A DNA stretch of 64,000 nt, from the NCBI RefSeq assembly GCF_001028665.1, contig NZ_CP011504.1, forward strand, positions 2,852,001 to 2,916,000, given 5' to 3'. A program made the translations under genes and the position numbers. Source of the stretch: Burkholderia pyrrocinia. GTDB taxonomy: Bacteria > Pseudomonadota > Gammaproteobacteria > Burkholderiales > Burkholderiaceae. Below, piece after piece: positions 18,854 to 27,757 of the stretch. The stretch's first letter is position 1. Each line of letters opens with the position of its first letter. The notes under the pieces were generated by a model. That model was not told where the DNA came from. It saw only the letters and a program-made list of their open reading frames with translations, and did no database searches.

Positions 18854-18916
18854 ACATCGGTGCGCACGCAACGGGATCCTTGTTCCGGATGGAAATAAGC
18901 TCTACAGGCGTGGTGA

Positions 18917-18970
18917 TTAATCTTTAAGCAGTGCGAGCCTATAGTTTCATCACTGCCAGCGAGACTGGCA
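18917..18970 (+). promoter_or_regulatory. Possible promoter and leader hairpin of the small secreted peptide gene
   Basis: TATAGT at 18940-18945 is a fair -10 element, with the weak -35 TTAATC at 18917-18922 (17-base spacer). The leader then forms TGCCAG-CGAGA-CTGGCA (18954-18970) just ahead of the ribosome site CAGGAG. Confidence 0.35.
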
Positions 18971-18989
18971 CTCACCCAGGAGAAACAAA

Positions 18990-19202
18990 ATGAAGCCGCT
19001 GCACCTCGCCCTCGTTGCCCTGTCGCTCACCGCTGCTGTCGCCCATGCACAGCCCGCGCCGGCCGACGTCGCACAGCAACAGGCGAACCGCGCCGAAGCC
19101 GTCAAGGCCGCAGGCCGCGTCGATCGTGCGCAATCGAAGCAGGAAGATCCGAACGCCTGTGTCGGCCCCGTCAGCTTCTGCAACATCTACTTCGGCAGCT
19201 GA
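18990..19202 (+). CDS. Small secreted protein of unknown function
   Basis: The product has 70 residues. It has a signal peptide with a likely cut after AHA (residue 20) and a Gln/Ala-rich middle. The C-terminal tail NACVGPVSFCNIYFGS has two cysteines (C57, C64) that could form a disulphide in the periplasm. A good ribosome site (CAGGAGAAACAAA) precedes the ATG. The coding call rests on the signal peptide, the ribosome site and a plausible promoter. No family is recognised. It stands alone between the FUSC gene and a convergent peptidase gene. Confidence 0.7.
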   Translation: MKPLHLALVALSLTAAVAHAQPAPADVAQQQANRAEAVKAAGRVDRAQSKQEDPNACVGPVSFCNIYFGS

Positions 19203-19300
19203 GCATGACGCTGCGTCGTCACGGCAAGGCCCGCATCGCCCGCATCGAATCCGCGGGCGGGCGGCGCACCGGCCGATCGCCGCATCGCCGCCCCGCTCCA

Positions 19301-19322
19301 CGCCGCTTCGATTGAAGCGGCG
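19301..19322. terminator. Bidirectional hairpin between convergent genes
   Basis: CGCCGCTTC (19301-19309) and GAAGCGGCG (19314-19322) form a 9-bp stem with a GATT tetraloop. A second GC-rich hairpin (CGCCCGC/GCGGGCG, 19237-19259) precedes it. The position between the small peptide gene and the convergent peptidase gene fits transcription ends from both sides. Confidence 0.5.
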
Positions 19323-19331
19323 CATGCCGTT

Positions 19332-20441
19332 TCAGGCGCCGCGCCCCGGCCGCCACCCCACTTCGCGCAACGCATCCAGCAAGCGCGCCTGCCCGAGCCC
19401 CTCGACCCGCGCACCGCGCGATTCGACGTCGCCACCCGCGACGAGCGCGTTCACGATCGCTTCCTCCACTGCCTCCGCCGCCGCGACGAACAGCGCGGAA
19501 ATATGGTCGTTGTTGACCATCTTCACGCCGGTGGTCGGCGCGCCCTTGCTGCCGTAGTTCGCTGTCGGCAGCCCGTCATTGCCGGTTGCAAATGCAAGGA
19601 AGATGTCGCCGCTCGAATCCTCGGTGCCGCCGCCGACGCGTGCGAGCCCGACGCTCGCGCGCTGCGCGAGGCGCGTGCACTGATGCGGCAACAGCGGCGC
19701 GTCGGTCGCGATCGTGACGACGATCGAACCCATGCCGGCCTCGCCTGTCGCGTCGGGCACGCGGAACGGCGAATGCACGTGCCGCAGCACTTCGCCGACC
19801 GGATAGCCGGCCACGCGCAGCATCTCGCGCACGCCGTAGTTGGCCTGCACGAGCGCGCCGACGGTCCAGCCGCCCGCATCGGCCGCGAGCACACGCGACG
19901 CGGTGCCGATGCCGCCCTTGAACTCGTGGCAGATCATGCCCGTGCCGCCGCCCACGCCGCCTTCGGCGACCGGCCCCGACTGCGCGGCGGCCAGCGCGCG
20001 CAACACGTGCGCGGCGTTGACGTGTTGCCCCCAGATGTCGTTCAGCAGCCCGTCGTAGGTTTCCATCACGACCGGCATGCACCAGTACACGCGGCCGGCC
20101 GCCGCTTCCCGCTCGTTCGCGACGAGCGCGTCGCGCACCGCGCCGACGCTGTGCGTGTTCGTATAGGCGATCGGTGTCGTCAGCAGGCCGGCCTCGCGGA
20201 TCCATTCGAGCCCCGTCGCGTCGCCGTTGCCGTTCAGCACGTGCACGCCCGCGAAACACGGCGAATCGTGCGCGGCGCCCGTACGCGGTTCGATGACGGT
20301 GACGCCGGTGCGGATCGATGCGTCGCCGTTCTCGACGTTCAGCGTGCAATGTCCGACCCGCACGCCCGGAACGTCCGTGATCGCATTGAAGCGGCCCGGC
20401 GTGCCGAGTCCGATGCGGATGCCGAGATCCCTCGTGCGCAT
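19332..20441 (-). CDS. P1-family peptidase (DmpA/L-aminopeptidase D-esterase type)
   Basis: The product has 369 residues, the usual length. The family landmarks are FNAITDVPGVRVGHCTL at the start, AYTNTHSVG, GGVGGGTGMICHEFKGGIG (about 161-178), and AGMGSIVVTIATDAPLLPHQ, where the G238-S239 bond is the expected self-cleavage site and S239 the nucleophile. Such Ntn-like enzymes remove N-terminal residues from peptides, including beta-peptides and D-residue amides. The start is fixed by the ribosome site GAGGAATT. The gene lies 64 bases behind the APC permease gene, suggesting that uptake and hydrolysis are coupled. Confidence 0.93.
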   Translation of the reverse strand: MRTRDLGIRIGLGTPGRFNAITDVPGVRVGHCTLNVENGDASIRTGVTVIEPRTGAAHDSPCFAGVHVLNGNGDATGLEWIREAGLLTTPIAYTNTHSVGAVRDALVANEREAAAGRVYWCMPVVMETYDGLLNDIWGQHVNAAHVLRALAAAQSGPVAEGGVGGGTGMICHEFKGGIGTASRVLAADAGGWTVGALVQANYGVREMLRVAGYPVGEVLRHVHSPFRVPDATGEAGMGSIVVTIATDAPLLPHQCTRLAQRASVGLARVGGGTEDSSGDIFLAFATGNDGLPTANYGSKGAPTTGVKMVNNDHISALFVAAAEAVEEAIVNALVAGGDVESRGARVEGLGQARLLDALREVGWRPGRGA

Positions 20442-20505
20442 GATGCAATTCCTCCAGTCTTTCAATGGTTCGGTGTTTCGGTGTTGCAAGGTGGCGATCC
20501 GGCGT

Positions 20506-21912
20506 TCAGAGCGCGCGGAATGCTTCGCTGTGGCGCGCCCAGACGACATACATCACGAGTGCGGCGACCAGCAGCCCGGCGATGATGATCAGGTCGGTCG
20601 GCTTCGTCGCCGTCGCCAGCGTCGTGTAGAGCGTGTATGCAGCGCCCGCTACCGCGACGAGCGGCGTCACGGGCCACAGCGGCATCCGGTAATGATGTTC
20701 GACGTCGCGACGCACGAACCGGCTCGCCAGTGCGGCCAGCCCGACGACCAGGTAGATCAGCAGCAGCAGGTCGACCGTGAACGCGGTCAGTTCGTCGAGG
20801 CTCGACACGAACACGAGCCCCGCCGACGGCACCGCGAGCGCGATCGTCGCGAGCCACGGCGATTCGAGGCGCGGATGGATCGTCGAGAATGCACGGTTGC
20901 AGGTGCGCGACCAGAGCGCGTGCCGGCCGCTGCTGTACAGCAGGCGGCCCATCGTGATCACGATCGCGATGATCGCGTTGAACACCGACAGGAAGATCCC
21001 GGCGCTGACCACGCGCGACACGGCCGGATTGCTCAGCGAACGCACGACATAACCGATCGGGTCGGCACTCTTCGTGAGTTCGGTCAGCGAAGGCGCGCCG
21101 AGCACGATCGCAGTGAGCGGCACCAGTTCGACGACGAGGATCACGAGCAGCGAATAGATCACCGCCTTCGCGACGTTGCGGTTGCCGCCGCGCAGGTCTT
21201 CGGCGAGGTAAGCGGCGGAGCCGAAGCCGTTGTAGCAGAAGATCGCCGTGCCGATCGCGGGCACGATGGCCGCGAGCGTCGCCGGCACGAGCGCATTGCC
21301 GCTCGCGACGACCGGCGCGACCAGCACGTCGGCGCCGCGATGCAGCGAGCCGAAACCGAGGCCCGCGATCAGCATCAGCACGCCGATCTCGACGACGAGG
21401 AACGCGCCGGTGATCCACGCATTCGTCTTGATGTTCAGCATGCCGAGCAGGTAGCTGAGCAGCACGATCGTCAGCGCGACGGACTGGTTGCTGAAGTGCG
21501 TGCCGAGCGCGTTGTTCAGATACGGCGCGGCGCCGCTCGCGAGTACGGCCGGGATGAACACGCTGACGGACAGCACCGTGATGAAGGTCAGGTAGCCGGG
21601 CAGCGTGCCGAACACGCGCTTGGCCATCACGTACTCGCCGCCCGCGCTGCGGTGCGCGGCGCTGAGCTCCGCATAGCAGAGCGCGAACGCGAGCGCGAGC
21701 ACGCCGCCGAGCAGGAACGACAGCACCGCGCCGCTGCCGGCCTGCTGGATCGCAAACGGCGCGATCACGAAGATCGAGCTTGCGGGCGTCACGCCCGACA
21801 CGGTGATCATCACCGCGTCGCGCACGCTGAGCGTCTGCGACAGCGCGCGCGGCGCGTCTTCCGTTGCAGGCGCCGCTTGCAGCGTGCCCGTCGATTCCGA
21901 CATCATCGCCAT
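20506..21912 (-). CDS. APC-superfamily amino acid permease
   Basis: The 468-residue protein has about twelve membrane segments. VRDAVMITVSGVTPASSIFVIAP opens the first helix and CYNGFGSAAYLAEDLRGGNRNVAKAVIYS is the conserved APC segment near the middle. The ATG at 21912 is preferred because AGGAG lies seven bases upstream; an in-frame start at 21948 is possible. The gene is the first of a two-gene unit with the P1 peptidase and diverges from the LuxR gene. Its substrate is probably an amino acid, a small peptide amide or a related amine. Confidence 0.9.
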   Translation of the reverse strand: MAMMSESTGTLQAAPATEDAPRALSQTLSVRDAVMITVSGVTPASSIFVIAPFAIQQAGSGAVLSFLLGGVLALAFALCYAELSAAHRSAGGEYVMAKRVFGTLPGYLTFITVLSVSVFIPAVLASGAAPYLNNALGTHFSNQSVALTIVLLSYLLGMLNIKTNAWITGAFLVVEIGVLMLIAGLGFGSLHRGADVLVAPVVASGNALVPATLAAIVPAIGTAIFCYNGFGSAAYLAEDLRGGNRNVAKAVIYSLLVILVVELVPLTAIVLGAPSLTELTKSADPIGYVVRSLSNPAVSRVVSAGIFLSVFNAIIAIVITMGRLLYSSGRHALWSRTCNRAFSTIHPRLESPWLATIALAVPSAGLVFVSSLDELTAFTVDLLLLIYLVVGLAALASRFVRRDVEHHYRMPLWPVTPLVAVAGAAYTLYTTLATATKPTDLIIIAGLLVAALVMYVVWARHSEAFRAL

Positions 21913-22036
21913 CTCGTTCTCCTGTGCTGCACTTTTTTGAACGCCCATACTCGGGCCCGACTGATTGCGTGGCAGTCTAGGAAGCCAATTTCAGGACCGC
22001 TATTCCCCCTTCGTGTTACGCCTTTCCGGTGGTGGT

Positions 22037-22837
22037 ATGGATCGTCTCTTTTCCGAAATCGCGATGCACCAGGCGCTTGGCCGCGCAATCGATCATCTCG
22101 GCCAGCCGCGCTTCTGGCGGTTCCTGGTGCTGCTGCTCAATGAAATGGCGCCGTTCGACAATGCGCTCGCGACCGCAGTCGGCCGCGACGGCGTGCCGCT
22201 CGTGCTCGACGAATACGACACCGGCGGCACCGACACCGCATCGCCGGTGCCGCTTTACCTGAACGGGTTATATCTGCTCGACCCGTTCCTGCAGGCCGCG
22301 CACGACGGGCTCGCCGACGGCTGCTACCGGCTCGAGGAAGTCGCGCCCGACCTGTTCAGGCAAAGCGAGTATTTCCTGAGCTATTTCCGCGATGCGGTCG
22401 GCGACGACGAGATCCAGATCCTGGTGCGGCCGAACGCCGACACGCTGCTGTCGCTGTCGCTCGGCGCGGCCGCGCGCTTCGACGTCGAGCCGCTCGGCAA
22501 GCTGACGGCCGCAATGCCGTGGGTGCTCGCGACGATCCGGCAGCACTGGCGGCTGGTGGGCGACACCGCGCGCGTGACGCCCGACGCCGATCTCGGCGTG
22601 CGCGTCGAGCAGGCGCTCGCACGCTTCGGCGCGGGCGTGCTGACCGATCGCGAGATGTCGATCGCGAGAATGGTGCTGCGCGGCAATTCGTCGAAGGCGA
22701 TTGCAGAGCGGCTCGCGATTTCACCGGAAACGGTGAAGGTGCATCGGCGGCATCTTTACGCGAAGCTCGGGATCTCGTCGCAGCCCGAGCTGTTTTCGCG
22801 GTTCATCCAGGCGCTGGGAGAAGATGCGGCCGGATGA
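22037..22837 (+). CDS. LuxR-type helix-turn-helix regulator
   Basis: The product has 266 residues from the ATG at 22037; an upstream in-frame start at 21965 would add 24 residues. The C-terminal LuxR domain is clear (about residues 200-262): LTDREMSIARMVLRGNSSKAIAERLAISPETVKVHRR. The N-terminal part resembles neither a response-receiver nor a classical autoinducer-binding domain, so the signal is unknown. It diverges from the APC permease/P1 peptidase unit and is its probable regulator. Confidence 0.85.
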   Translation: MDRLFSEIAMHQALGRAIDHLGQPRFWRFLVLLLNEMAPFDNALATAVGRDGVPLVLDEYDTGGTDTASPVPLYLNGLYLLDPFLQAAHDGLADGCYRLEEVAPDLFRQSEYFLSYFRDAVGDDEIQILVRPNADTLLSLSLGAAARFDVEPLGKLTAAMPWVLATIRQHWRLVGDTARVTPDADLGVRVEQALARFGAGVLTDREMSIARMVLRGNSSKAIAERLAISPETVKVHRRHLYAKLGISSQPELFSRFIQALGEDAAG

Positions 22838-22992
22838 GCGCATCGAGCAGCACGGATGGCAACGGGCGCGGAATCGTGCACTATCCGTGAATCGCCGCAA
22901 TCCGTGCTCATCGGGGGAAGCACACGCGGATGTTCCGTCGACAACCAGGCTGCCCGGTTTTCGGGCAAGGCACGGTCATGCGCAGCGTCCTG

Positions 22993-23298
22993 CTACCGCC
23001 ACTTTGCGCCGAGTTGCGCGAGCCCGGCGTTCCGGAGATCGTCCGGCAGCATCACCACGCGGAACTCGCAGTCTGCATTCAACATCAGGAACCACGGCTC
23101 CGCGAGCGCCGGGATCTGCGACGGGTCATCCAGATTGACGATCACGACCGCCCCGCGCCCGCCGCTCTGCTCCGTGAAATACACGGCCTCCGGCTTGACC
23201 GCTTCGAGTATTCGCGAGATCACGTCGCCGACGCTGCCGTCGCGCACCAGCGTGTTGAACGGCTCGTGAGGGATTCGTATGTTGAGAAGCATGCGCAT
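22993..23298 (-). CDS. Small conserved protein (DUF3303-like)
   Basis: The product has 101 residues from MRMLLNIRIPHEPFNTLVRDG. The pattern ILEAVKPEAVYFTEQSGGRGAVVIVNLDDPSQIPALAEPWFL resembles DUF3303/dimeric ferredoxin-like proteins that have no assigned reaction. The start is placed at the second of two methionines (23304, 23298), behind AAGGAGGAT. No partner gene is near; it stands between the convergent LuxR gene and the P450 gene on the same strand. Confidence 0.75.
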   Translation of the reverse strand: MRMLLNIRIPHEPFNTLVRDGSVGDVISRILEAVKPEAVYFTEQSGGRGAVVIVNLDDPSQIPALAEPWFLMLNADCEFRVVMLPDDLRNAGLAQLGAKWR

Positions 23299-23486
23299 GA
23301 CCATCCTCCTTGGGCTCCGCCCGGCGTGGGCCCTTCAAGCATAGGTGCTGCGCGACGCCGCGCCAGTGGCGCCGCAAGCAGTTGCCGGCACGCATTCACA
23401 TTCCGACGATTCGATGACACCGCGTCGCGCAAACGGCAATCGCCCGCGCGATGCAGGCCGGGTCGAATCGACCTCTTACGCCCCCA

Positions 23487-24926
23487 TCATGCGGAGACCG
23501 TATCGGCCGCCAGCCCCGTCGGTTCGATCGCCAGATGCAGCGCCCGCTCCGGCCGCAGCGTCACGTTCAGCACCGCGCGCGGCGCCGCCATGCCGGGCGG
23601 CACCGACAAAACATGACGCTGCAGGATCATTGCGGCCACAACCGTCATCTCCGTCATCGCCAGATGCTGCCCGAGGCATACGCGCGGGCCCGTGCCGAAC
23701 GGCATGTACGCGCCGCGCGGCAGCGCCGGCGCATCGTCGGCGAAACGCTCCGGACGAAACGCGTCGGGCTCCGGAAACCATCGCGGATCGCGCTGCATCA
23801 GCTGCAGCGGCAGCATGAACAGCGTCCGTGCGGGAAACTGCCATGCGCCCAGCGCGACCGGCCGCGATGCACGGCGGCTGATCAGGATCGGCGCGGACGG
23901 ATACAGGCGCAGCGTTTCGTCGAGCGTCTGCGTCAGGTAGCGCAGCGAAGATCGCGTCTCGGCGGATGGCGCGCGACCGCCCAGCACGCGGGAAACCTCG
24001 TCGCGCGCGGCGGCTTGCACGGCCGGATTCGTGGCCATGCACCATGCCCACCAGGTCAGCGCCCCGGCCGTCGTCTCGTGGCCGGCCAGGAACGCCGTCA
24101 TGCATTCATCGTGCACGGCCTGCAGCGGCCATTTCCGACCATCTGCCCGATGCAGCCGCAACAGGCGCGACAGCAGATCGTCGGGCCACGTGCGCTCCGG
24201 CATGTCGACGCGAGCACGCAGTTGCCGGTCGATCAGCCCGTTCAGCACCGCCGTCGCCCGAACCTTGCCGCGCTTCCACGGCATCCAGTCCGGCGTGCTC
24301 GCCGGCTGGTAGAACGCTGCGTCGGCCGCGGCGCTCACCGCCCGCACCGCATCCTCGGCGGCACGCGCATCGTCGCCGATCGTATCGGAGAACATCGTGC
24401 GCATGATCACGTCCATCGCCAACGACGTCAGCGCGCTTTCGATCGGCCAGTCCGGATCGCGCGCGGGCCACTGCGCGAGTGCATGACCGGCCGTCGCCGC
24501 GATCGCCGGAACGAACGCCTGAACCGGCTTCGGCATGAAGTTCGGTTGCAGCGCATGCCGCTTGTCGCGCCACGCATCGCCCTCGGCAACCAGCACGCTA
24601 TGGCCGTGGACCTGCGCAAAGATGCGGATCGCGCGCTCCCAGCGCCCGAACGCGTCGTGATGCGTGACCAGCAGCTCGCGCACGAGCGCCGGATCGGTCA
24701 CGACCACGGCGTGCTCGGGCCACACGCGCAAGTGCACGAGGTCGCCGTATTCGCGCTGCCAGCCGGACAGCGTGCCGATCAGGTCGCGCGACATCTTGCG
24801 CAGCAGCCCCCACCCCGTCAGGCCGGCACGCGGCCCCGGCGGCCATACGCCGGGCGGGTGAAGCACGGGCGCCGGTGCAGCGGCGCCCGCATGGAATGGA
24901 CATTGGGAAGAGGATCGTGTGTTCAT
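23487..24926 (-). CDS. Cytochrome P450
   Basis: The product has 479 residues, a normal P450 length. The I-helix oxygen-activation motif is FLAGHETTAG, the K-helix ExxR is ETLR, and the haem-binding loop FGTGPRVCLGQ holds the axial cysteine near residue 420. The Pro-rich hinge is represented by PPGVWPPGPRAG near the start. It would hydroxylate a hydrophobic substrate with electrons from a separate redox partner; no ferredoxin or reductase gene lies nearby. The ATG at 24926 is chosen over one at 24983 because the latter reaches into the divergent promoter region. The AraC gene, 88 bases away and divergent, probably controls it. Confidence 0.93.
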   Translation of the reverse strand: MNTRSSSQCPFHAGAAAPAPVLHPPGVWPPGPRAGLTGWGLLRKMSRDLIGTLSGWQREYGDLVHLRVWPEHAVVVTDPALVRELLVTHHDAFGRWERAIRIFAQVHGHSVLVAEGDAWRDKRHALQPNFMPKPVQAFVPAIAATAGHALAQWPARDPDWPIESALTSLAMDVIMRTMFSDTIGDDARAAEDAVRAVSAAADAAFYQPASTPDWMPWKRGKVRATAVLNGLIDRQLRARVDMPERTWPDDLLSRLLRLHRADGRKWPLQAVHDECMTAFLAGHETTAGALTWWAWCMATNPAVQAAARDEVSRVLGGRAPSAETRSSLRYLTQTLDETLRLYPSAPILISRRASRPVALGAWQFPARTLFMLPLQLMQRDPRWFPEPDAFRPERFADDAPALPRGAYMPFGTGPRVCLGQHLAMTEMTVVAAMILQRHVLSVPPGMAAPRAVLNVTLRPERALHLAIEPTGLAADTVSA

Positions 24927-25013
24927 GCGCCGGATTGTCCGCGTCGGCGAGCCGGCGGTCTTGAACGCAAACGACATCGACACGCGTGCGGCCGGTCCCT
25001 ATACTTCGGCGTC

Positions 25014-25949
25014 ATGTTCTCCGGACCGCCATCGATCCCGCCGTCATGCCCCGATCCGCTTGCGCGCGCACCTCGTGTGTCGAGCGGCGGACAGTCGCCG
25101 CATGCGCGGCTGCATCCCGCGCCGGCCGCGCTGCAGGGCGCAGTGGTCGCGATCGTCCTGCATGACACGCGCGGCTTCGCGTTGGGCGACGCGCAGCGGC
25201 TCTCGCACTTTCCGGCCACGCCGCTCGTCTGCGTGTCGTGGTATCGGGATCTCGACGTGGGCTTCATCGAACCAACGGCCGACGGCCCGCAATGGCGCCC
25301 CTTCGGTGCCTCGGCGACGCTGTCGGGCAGCCACTCGGCCCCCACCGTCGCGTGGGCGCCGACGGGCGGGCTGATCGGCATGATCTGTTTCAACGCCGAT
25401 GCGGCACGGACGCTGTTCGGCATCGCGTTGCCTGACATCCACGACCGCGTGCTCGACGCGCACGCGTGCCTCGGCCGCGACTGGCACCCGCTGCTCGATG
25501 CGCTGATCGCCGCGGATCGCGACGCCGACGCGCTGGCGGCAATCGATCGCCACCTCGCGCCCCGCTGGCAGGCGCTTCGGCCTGCGACGCCGCTGTCGTC
25601 GCTCCGCAACGCGGGGCGTAGCTGGGTCGAGCGCCTCGCGCTGCAGGCGCGCGAATGGCGCGGCACGCACAGCCCGCGCCAGGTCGAACGGCGCATCAAG
25701 ACCTACAGCGGCCGATCGCTGCGCGAGTGGCAGGCGCTCGTCAGGACGGAAAGCGCGTTCTTCGCGGCGCGCGACCGGTTCGAAGCCGGCGCCGCGTTCA
25801 ACTGGGCCACGCTGGCGCTGGACGAAGGGTTCGCCGACCAGGCGCACCTGAGCCGCGAGGTCAAGCGCATCACGGGATTCTCGCCGAGCGAATTCACGCA
25901 ACGCTTCATCGACGACGAATCGTTCTGGATGTACCGGCTCTGGGTGTGA
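25014..25949 (+). CDS. AraC-family transcriptional regulator
   Basis: The product has 311 residues. The C-terminal AraC DNA-binding domain covers about residues 215-300, with the second helix-turn-helix LALDEGFADQAHLSREVKRITGFSPSEF. The N-terminal half is a sensor of the GlxA-unlike, AraC-cupin-type class without recognised motifs. It diverges from the P450 gene with only 87 bases between start codons, so shared control and regulation of the P450 are likely. The first about 40 residues are Pro-rich and could be a start-site overextension. Confidence 0.88.
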   Translation: MFSGPPSIPPSCPDPLARAPRVSSGGQSPHARLHPAPAALQGAVVAIVLHDTRGFALGDAQRLSHFPATPLVCVSWYRDLDVGFIEPTADGPQWRPFGASATLSGSHSAPTVAWAPTGGLIGMICFNADAARTLFGIALPDIHDRVLDAHACLGRDWHPLLDALIAADRDADALAAIDRHLAPRWQALRPATPLSSLRNAGRSWVERLALQAREWRGTHSPRQVERRIKTYSGRSLREWQALVRTESAFFAARDRFEAGAAFNWATLALDEGFADQAHLSREVKRITGFSPSEFTQRFIDDESFWMYRLWV

Positions 25950-26012
25950 CGCGGCGGCGGATCCCGCTTTGGTCATTCGTTTCGCGATGAACGACCCGCT
26001 TGCGTCCTCCGC

Positions 26013-26402
26013 TCAATCGCGCGGTTCGACGAAACCGCCTTCAGGCGCAGCGTGCGGCACGTTCCAGCCGAAGTACACCTCGGCCTCGACGATCCGGCCG
26101 TCGCAGATGCGCAACCGCTCCGCGTTCCTGAACCGCTTGCCGCCGCTCGTTTCAGCCTCGTACACGACGAATACGTGCTCGCCGCGAACGACGACGTCGA
26201 CGAAATCGAAGCGCGCCAGCGTCACGCTGTTCGGCCAGCAGCGCCGGAAATACGTGTCGCGGTCGAGCCGGTTGTCGAGCGGGCTCGTGAAATGGAAGTC
26301 CGGCGTGATCAGCGCTTCGATCGCGTCGCGGTCCTTGTCGGCATATGCGCGATAGCAGGCGCGTGCAACGGCGCCAGGTTCGTTGCTCGGTTCCTCAAGC
26401 AT
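26013..26402 (-). CDS. SnoaL/NTF2-like protein
   Basis: The product has 129 residues. The pattern ACYRAYADKDRDAIEALITPDFHFTSPLDN, followed by YFRRCWP and the closing strands VFVVYEAETSGGKRFRNAERLRICDGRIVEAEVYFGW, is the typical NTF2 cone fold. Members act as small cyclases, isomerases or binding proteins; no catalytic set can be assigned. The start follows a strong ribosome site (GAGGAGGACACG). The gene is convergent with the AraC gene and divergent from the LysR gene at 26709. Confidence 0.88.
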   Translation of the reverse strand: MLEEPSNEPGAVARACYRAYADKDRDAIEALITPDFHFTSPLDNRLDRDTYFRRCWPNSVTLARFDFVDVVVRGEHVFVVYEAETSGGKRFRNAERLRICDGRIVEAEVYFGWNVPHAAPEGGFVEPRD

Positions 26403-26708
26403 CGTCGTGTCCTCCTCGAAGGGTCGGTGCGAGCCTCGCTCGCGCGGGTTCCGGTGTTCCGGTGGAACGCGCCCGTTACCCTCCACGTCGAGCCGCATCG
26501 GCCGACAGCCCGCTGCCTTCCATCGTATGCCGGCAATGCCGCGGTTGCCCGATTCGGCGGGCACGGGCATGATGTCCGCGAACTCGCCGGCCGCTTTTTC
26601 CGCCGATGCACGCCGACCTCGCCGCACCTGCGCGGCGCGTCACGCGAACGCAGCCGCCGTCACGCGAGCAATCCGCATGCCGGCCCCGCCGCCCACGTCA
26701 CTTCGTCC
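26403..26708. other. Intergenic region between NTF2-like and LysR genes
   Basis: This is 306 bases between divergent start codons. It should hold promoters for both genes, but no convincing -35/-10 pair or palindrome was recognised. Confidence 0.4.
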
Positions 26709-27593
26709 ATGTCACTACGCGCATTCAGAACGCTGGTCGCCATCGCCCGATACCGGACCTTCGCACGCGCCGGCGAAGCCATCGGGCTCACGCAGTCGGC
26801 GGTGAGCCTGCAGATCAAGACGCTCGAAAGCGAATACAACGTGCAGTTGTTCGACCGTTCGCGCCGGCAGCCGGTGCTCACCGAAGCCGGCAACATCCTG
26901 CTCGCGCAGGCCGAGCAGGTGCTCGCGATGGTCGACCGGATTCCCGATGCGCTCAGCGACGAGAAGAAGCTCGTCGGCCGCCTGCGGATCGGCGCGATCC
27001 AGACCGCGCTGTCCGGCCCGCTGCCCGACGCGCTGCTCGCGCTGCGCAACGCCCATCCGTCGCTGCGCGTGCACGTGTCGGCCGGCATGTCGGCCGAACT
27101 GGCGAACCGCGTCGCGGCCGGCGAACTCGATGCGGCGATCACGACGCGCCCCGTGCGCCCGCATCCGGCGGAACTGACGTGGACCACGCTGTACGAGGAT
27201 CGCTTCTGGCTGCTCGCGCCGCCGGACCATGCGGAACGCGACGCGCGCACGCTGCTCGAAGCGCTGCCGTTCATCCGCTTCGACGCGCAGGCCTGGGCCG
27301 GCCGCATGATCGCCGCCGAGCTGCGCCGCATCGGCGTGCGCGTGCGAGAAGAGATGGTGCTGGACAGCGCGGAAACGATCGCACGGATGGTGGCGCGCGG
27401 GCTCGGCGCGGCGATCGTCGCGCTTCCCGATGCGACGCTCGCGCGCCTGCCGCCCGTCACGCGCTTGCCGTTCGGCCAGCCGCAGATGGGGCGCGCGGTC
27501 GTGCTGCTCGAACACCAGTCGCGTCCGGCCGAGCGTTTCGCACGTGCGCTGGCCGCCGAAGTGACCGCATCATCGATGAGAATTTCTCATTGA
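26709..27593 (+). CDS. LysR-family transcriptional regulator
   Basis: The product has 294 residues. The helix-turn-helix is TFARAGEAIGLTQSAVSLQIKTLE in the first 50 residues, followed by a type II periplasmic-like effector domain. It is followed on the same strand by an AEC-family carrier. The 164-base interval between them contains the AT-rich palindrome at 27601-27615, so regulation of the carrier gene is likely. Confidence 0.9.
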   Translation: MSLRAFRTLVAIARYRTFARAGEAIGLTQSAVSLQIKTLESEYNVQLFDRSRRQPVLTEAGNILLAQAEQVLAMVDRIPDALSDEKKLVGRLRIGAIQTALSGPLPDALLALRNAHPSLRVHVSAGMSAELANRVAAGELDAAITTRPVRPHPAELTWTTLYEDRFWLLAPPDHAERDARTLLEALPFIRFDAQAWAGRMIAAELRRIGVRVREEMVLDSAETIARMVARGLGAAIVALPDATLARLPPVTRLPFGQPQMGRAVVLLEHQSRPAERFARALAAEVTASSMRISH

Positions 27594-27600
27594 ACACCCG

Positions 27601-27615
27601 ATAATTAACAATTAT
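27601..27615. promoter_or_regulatory. LysR-type T-N11-A palindrome
   Basis: ATAATT-AAC-AATTAT lies directly behind the LysR stop in otherwise GC-rich DNA. It contains T at 27602 and A at 27614, the T-N11-A form of LysR sites, and sits ahead of the AEC carrier gene. Confidence 0.5.
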
Positions 27616-27757
27616 TCCTGTTGCTTTCGCGTGTTAACTTGGCGGCATCGTCACTCTTTCGATTGCGTGCCGCCATGTTGCCCGCCGGATGGATTCCCGC
27701 CTCGTTCCGCCGCTCCGCCTGCCAGCCGCTCCGCACGGCCGGCGTGAAGGCGCGCCG

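Noticed and set aside
23451..25013. Upstream extension of the AraC reading frame through the P450 gene
   Set aside because: The frame is open by antisense composition only; the AraC similarity begins after the ATG at 25014.
26013..26627. Longer NTF2-like protein starting at 26627
   Set aside because: The extra 75 residues are Arg/Gly-rich and unlike the fold, while ATG 26402 has a strong ribosome site.
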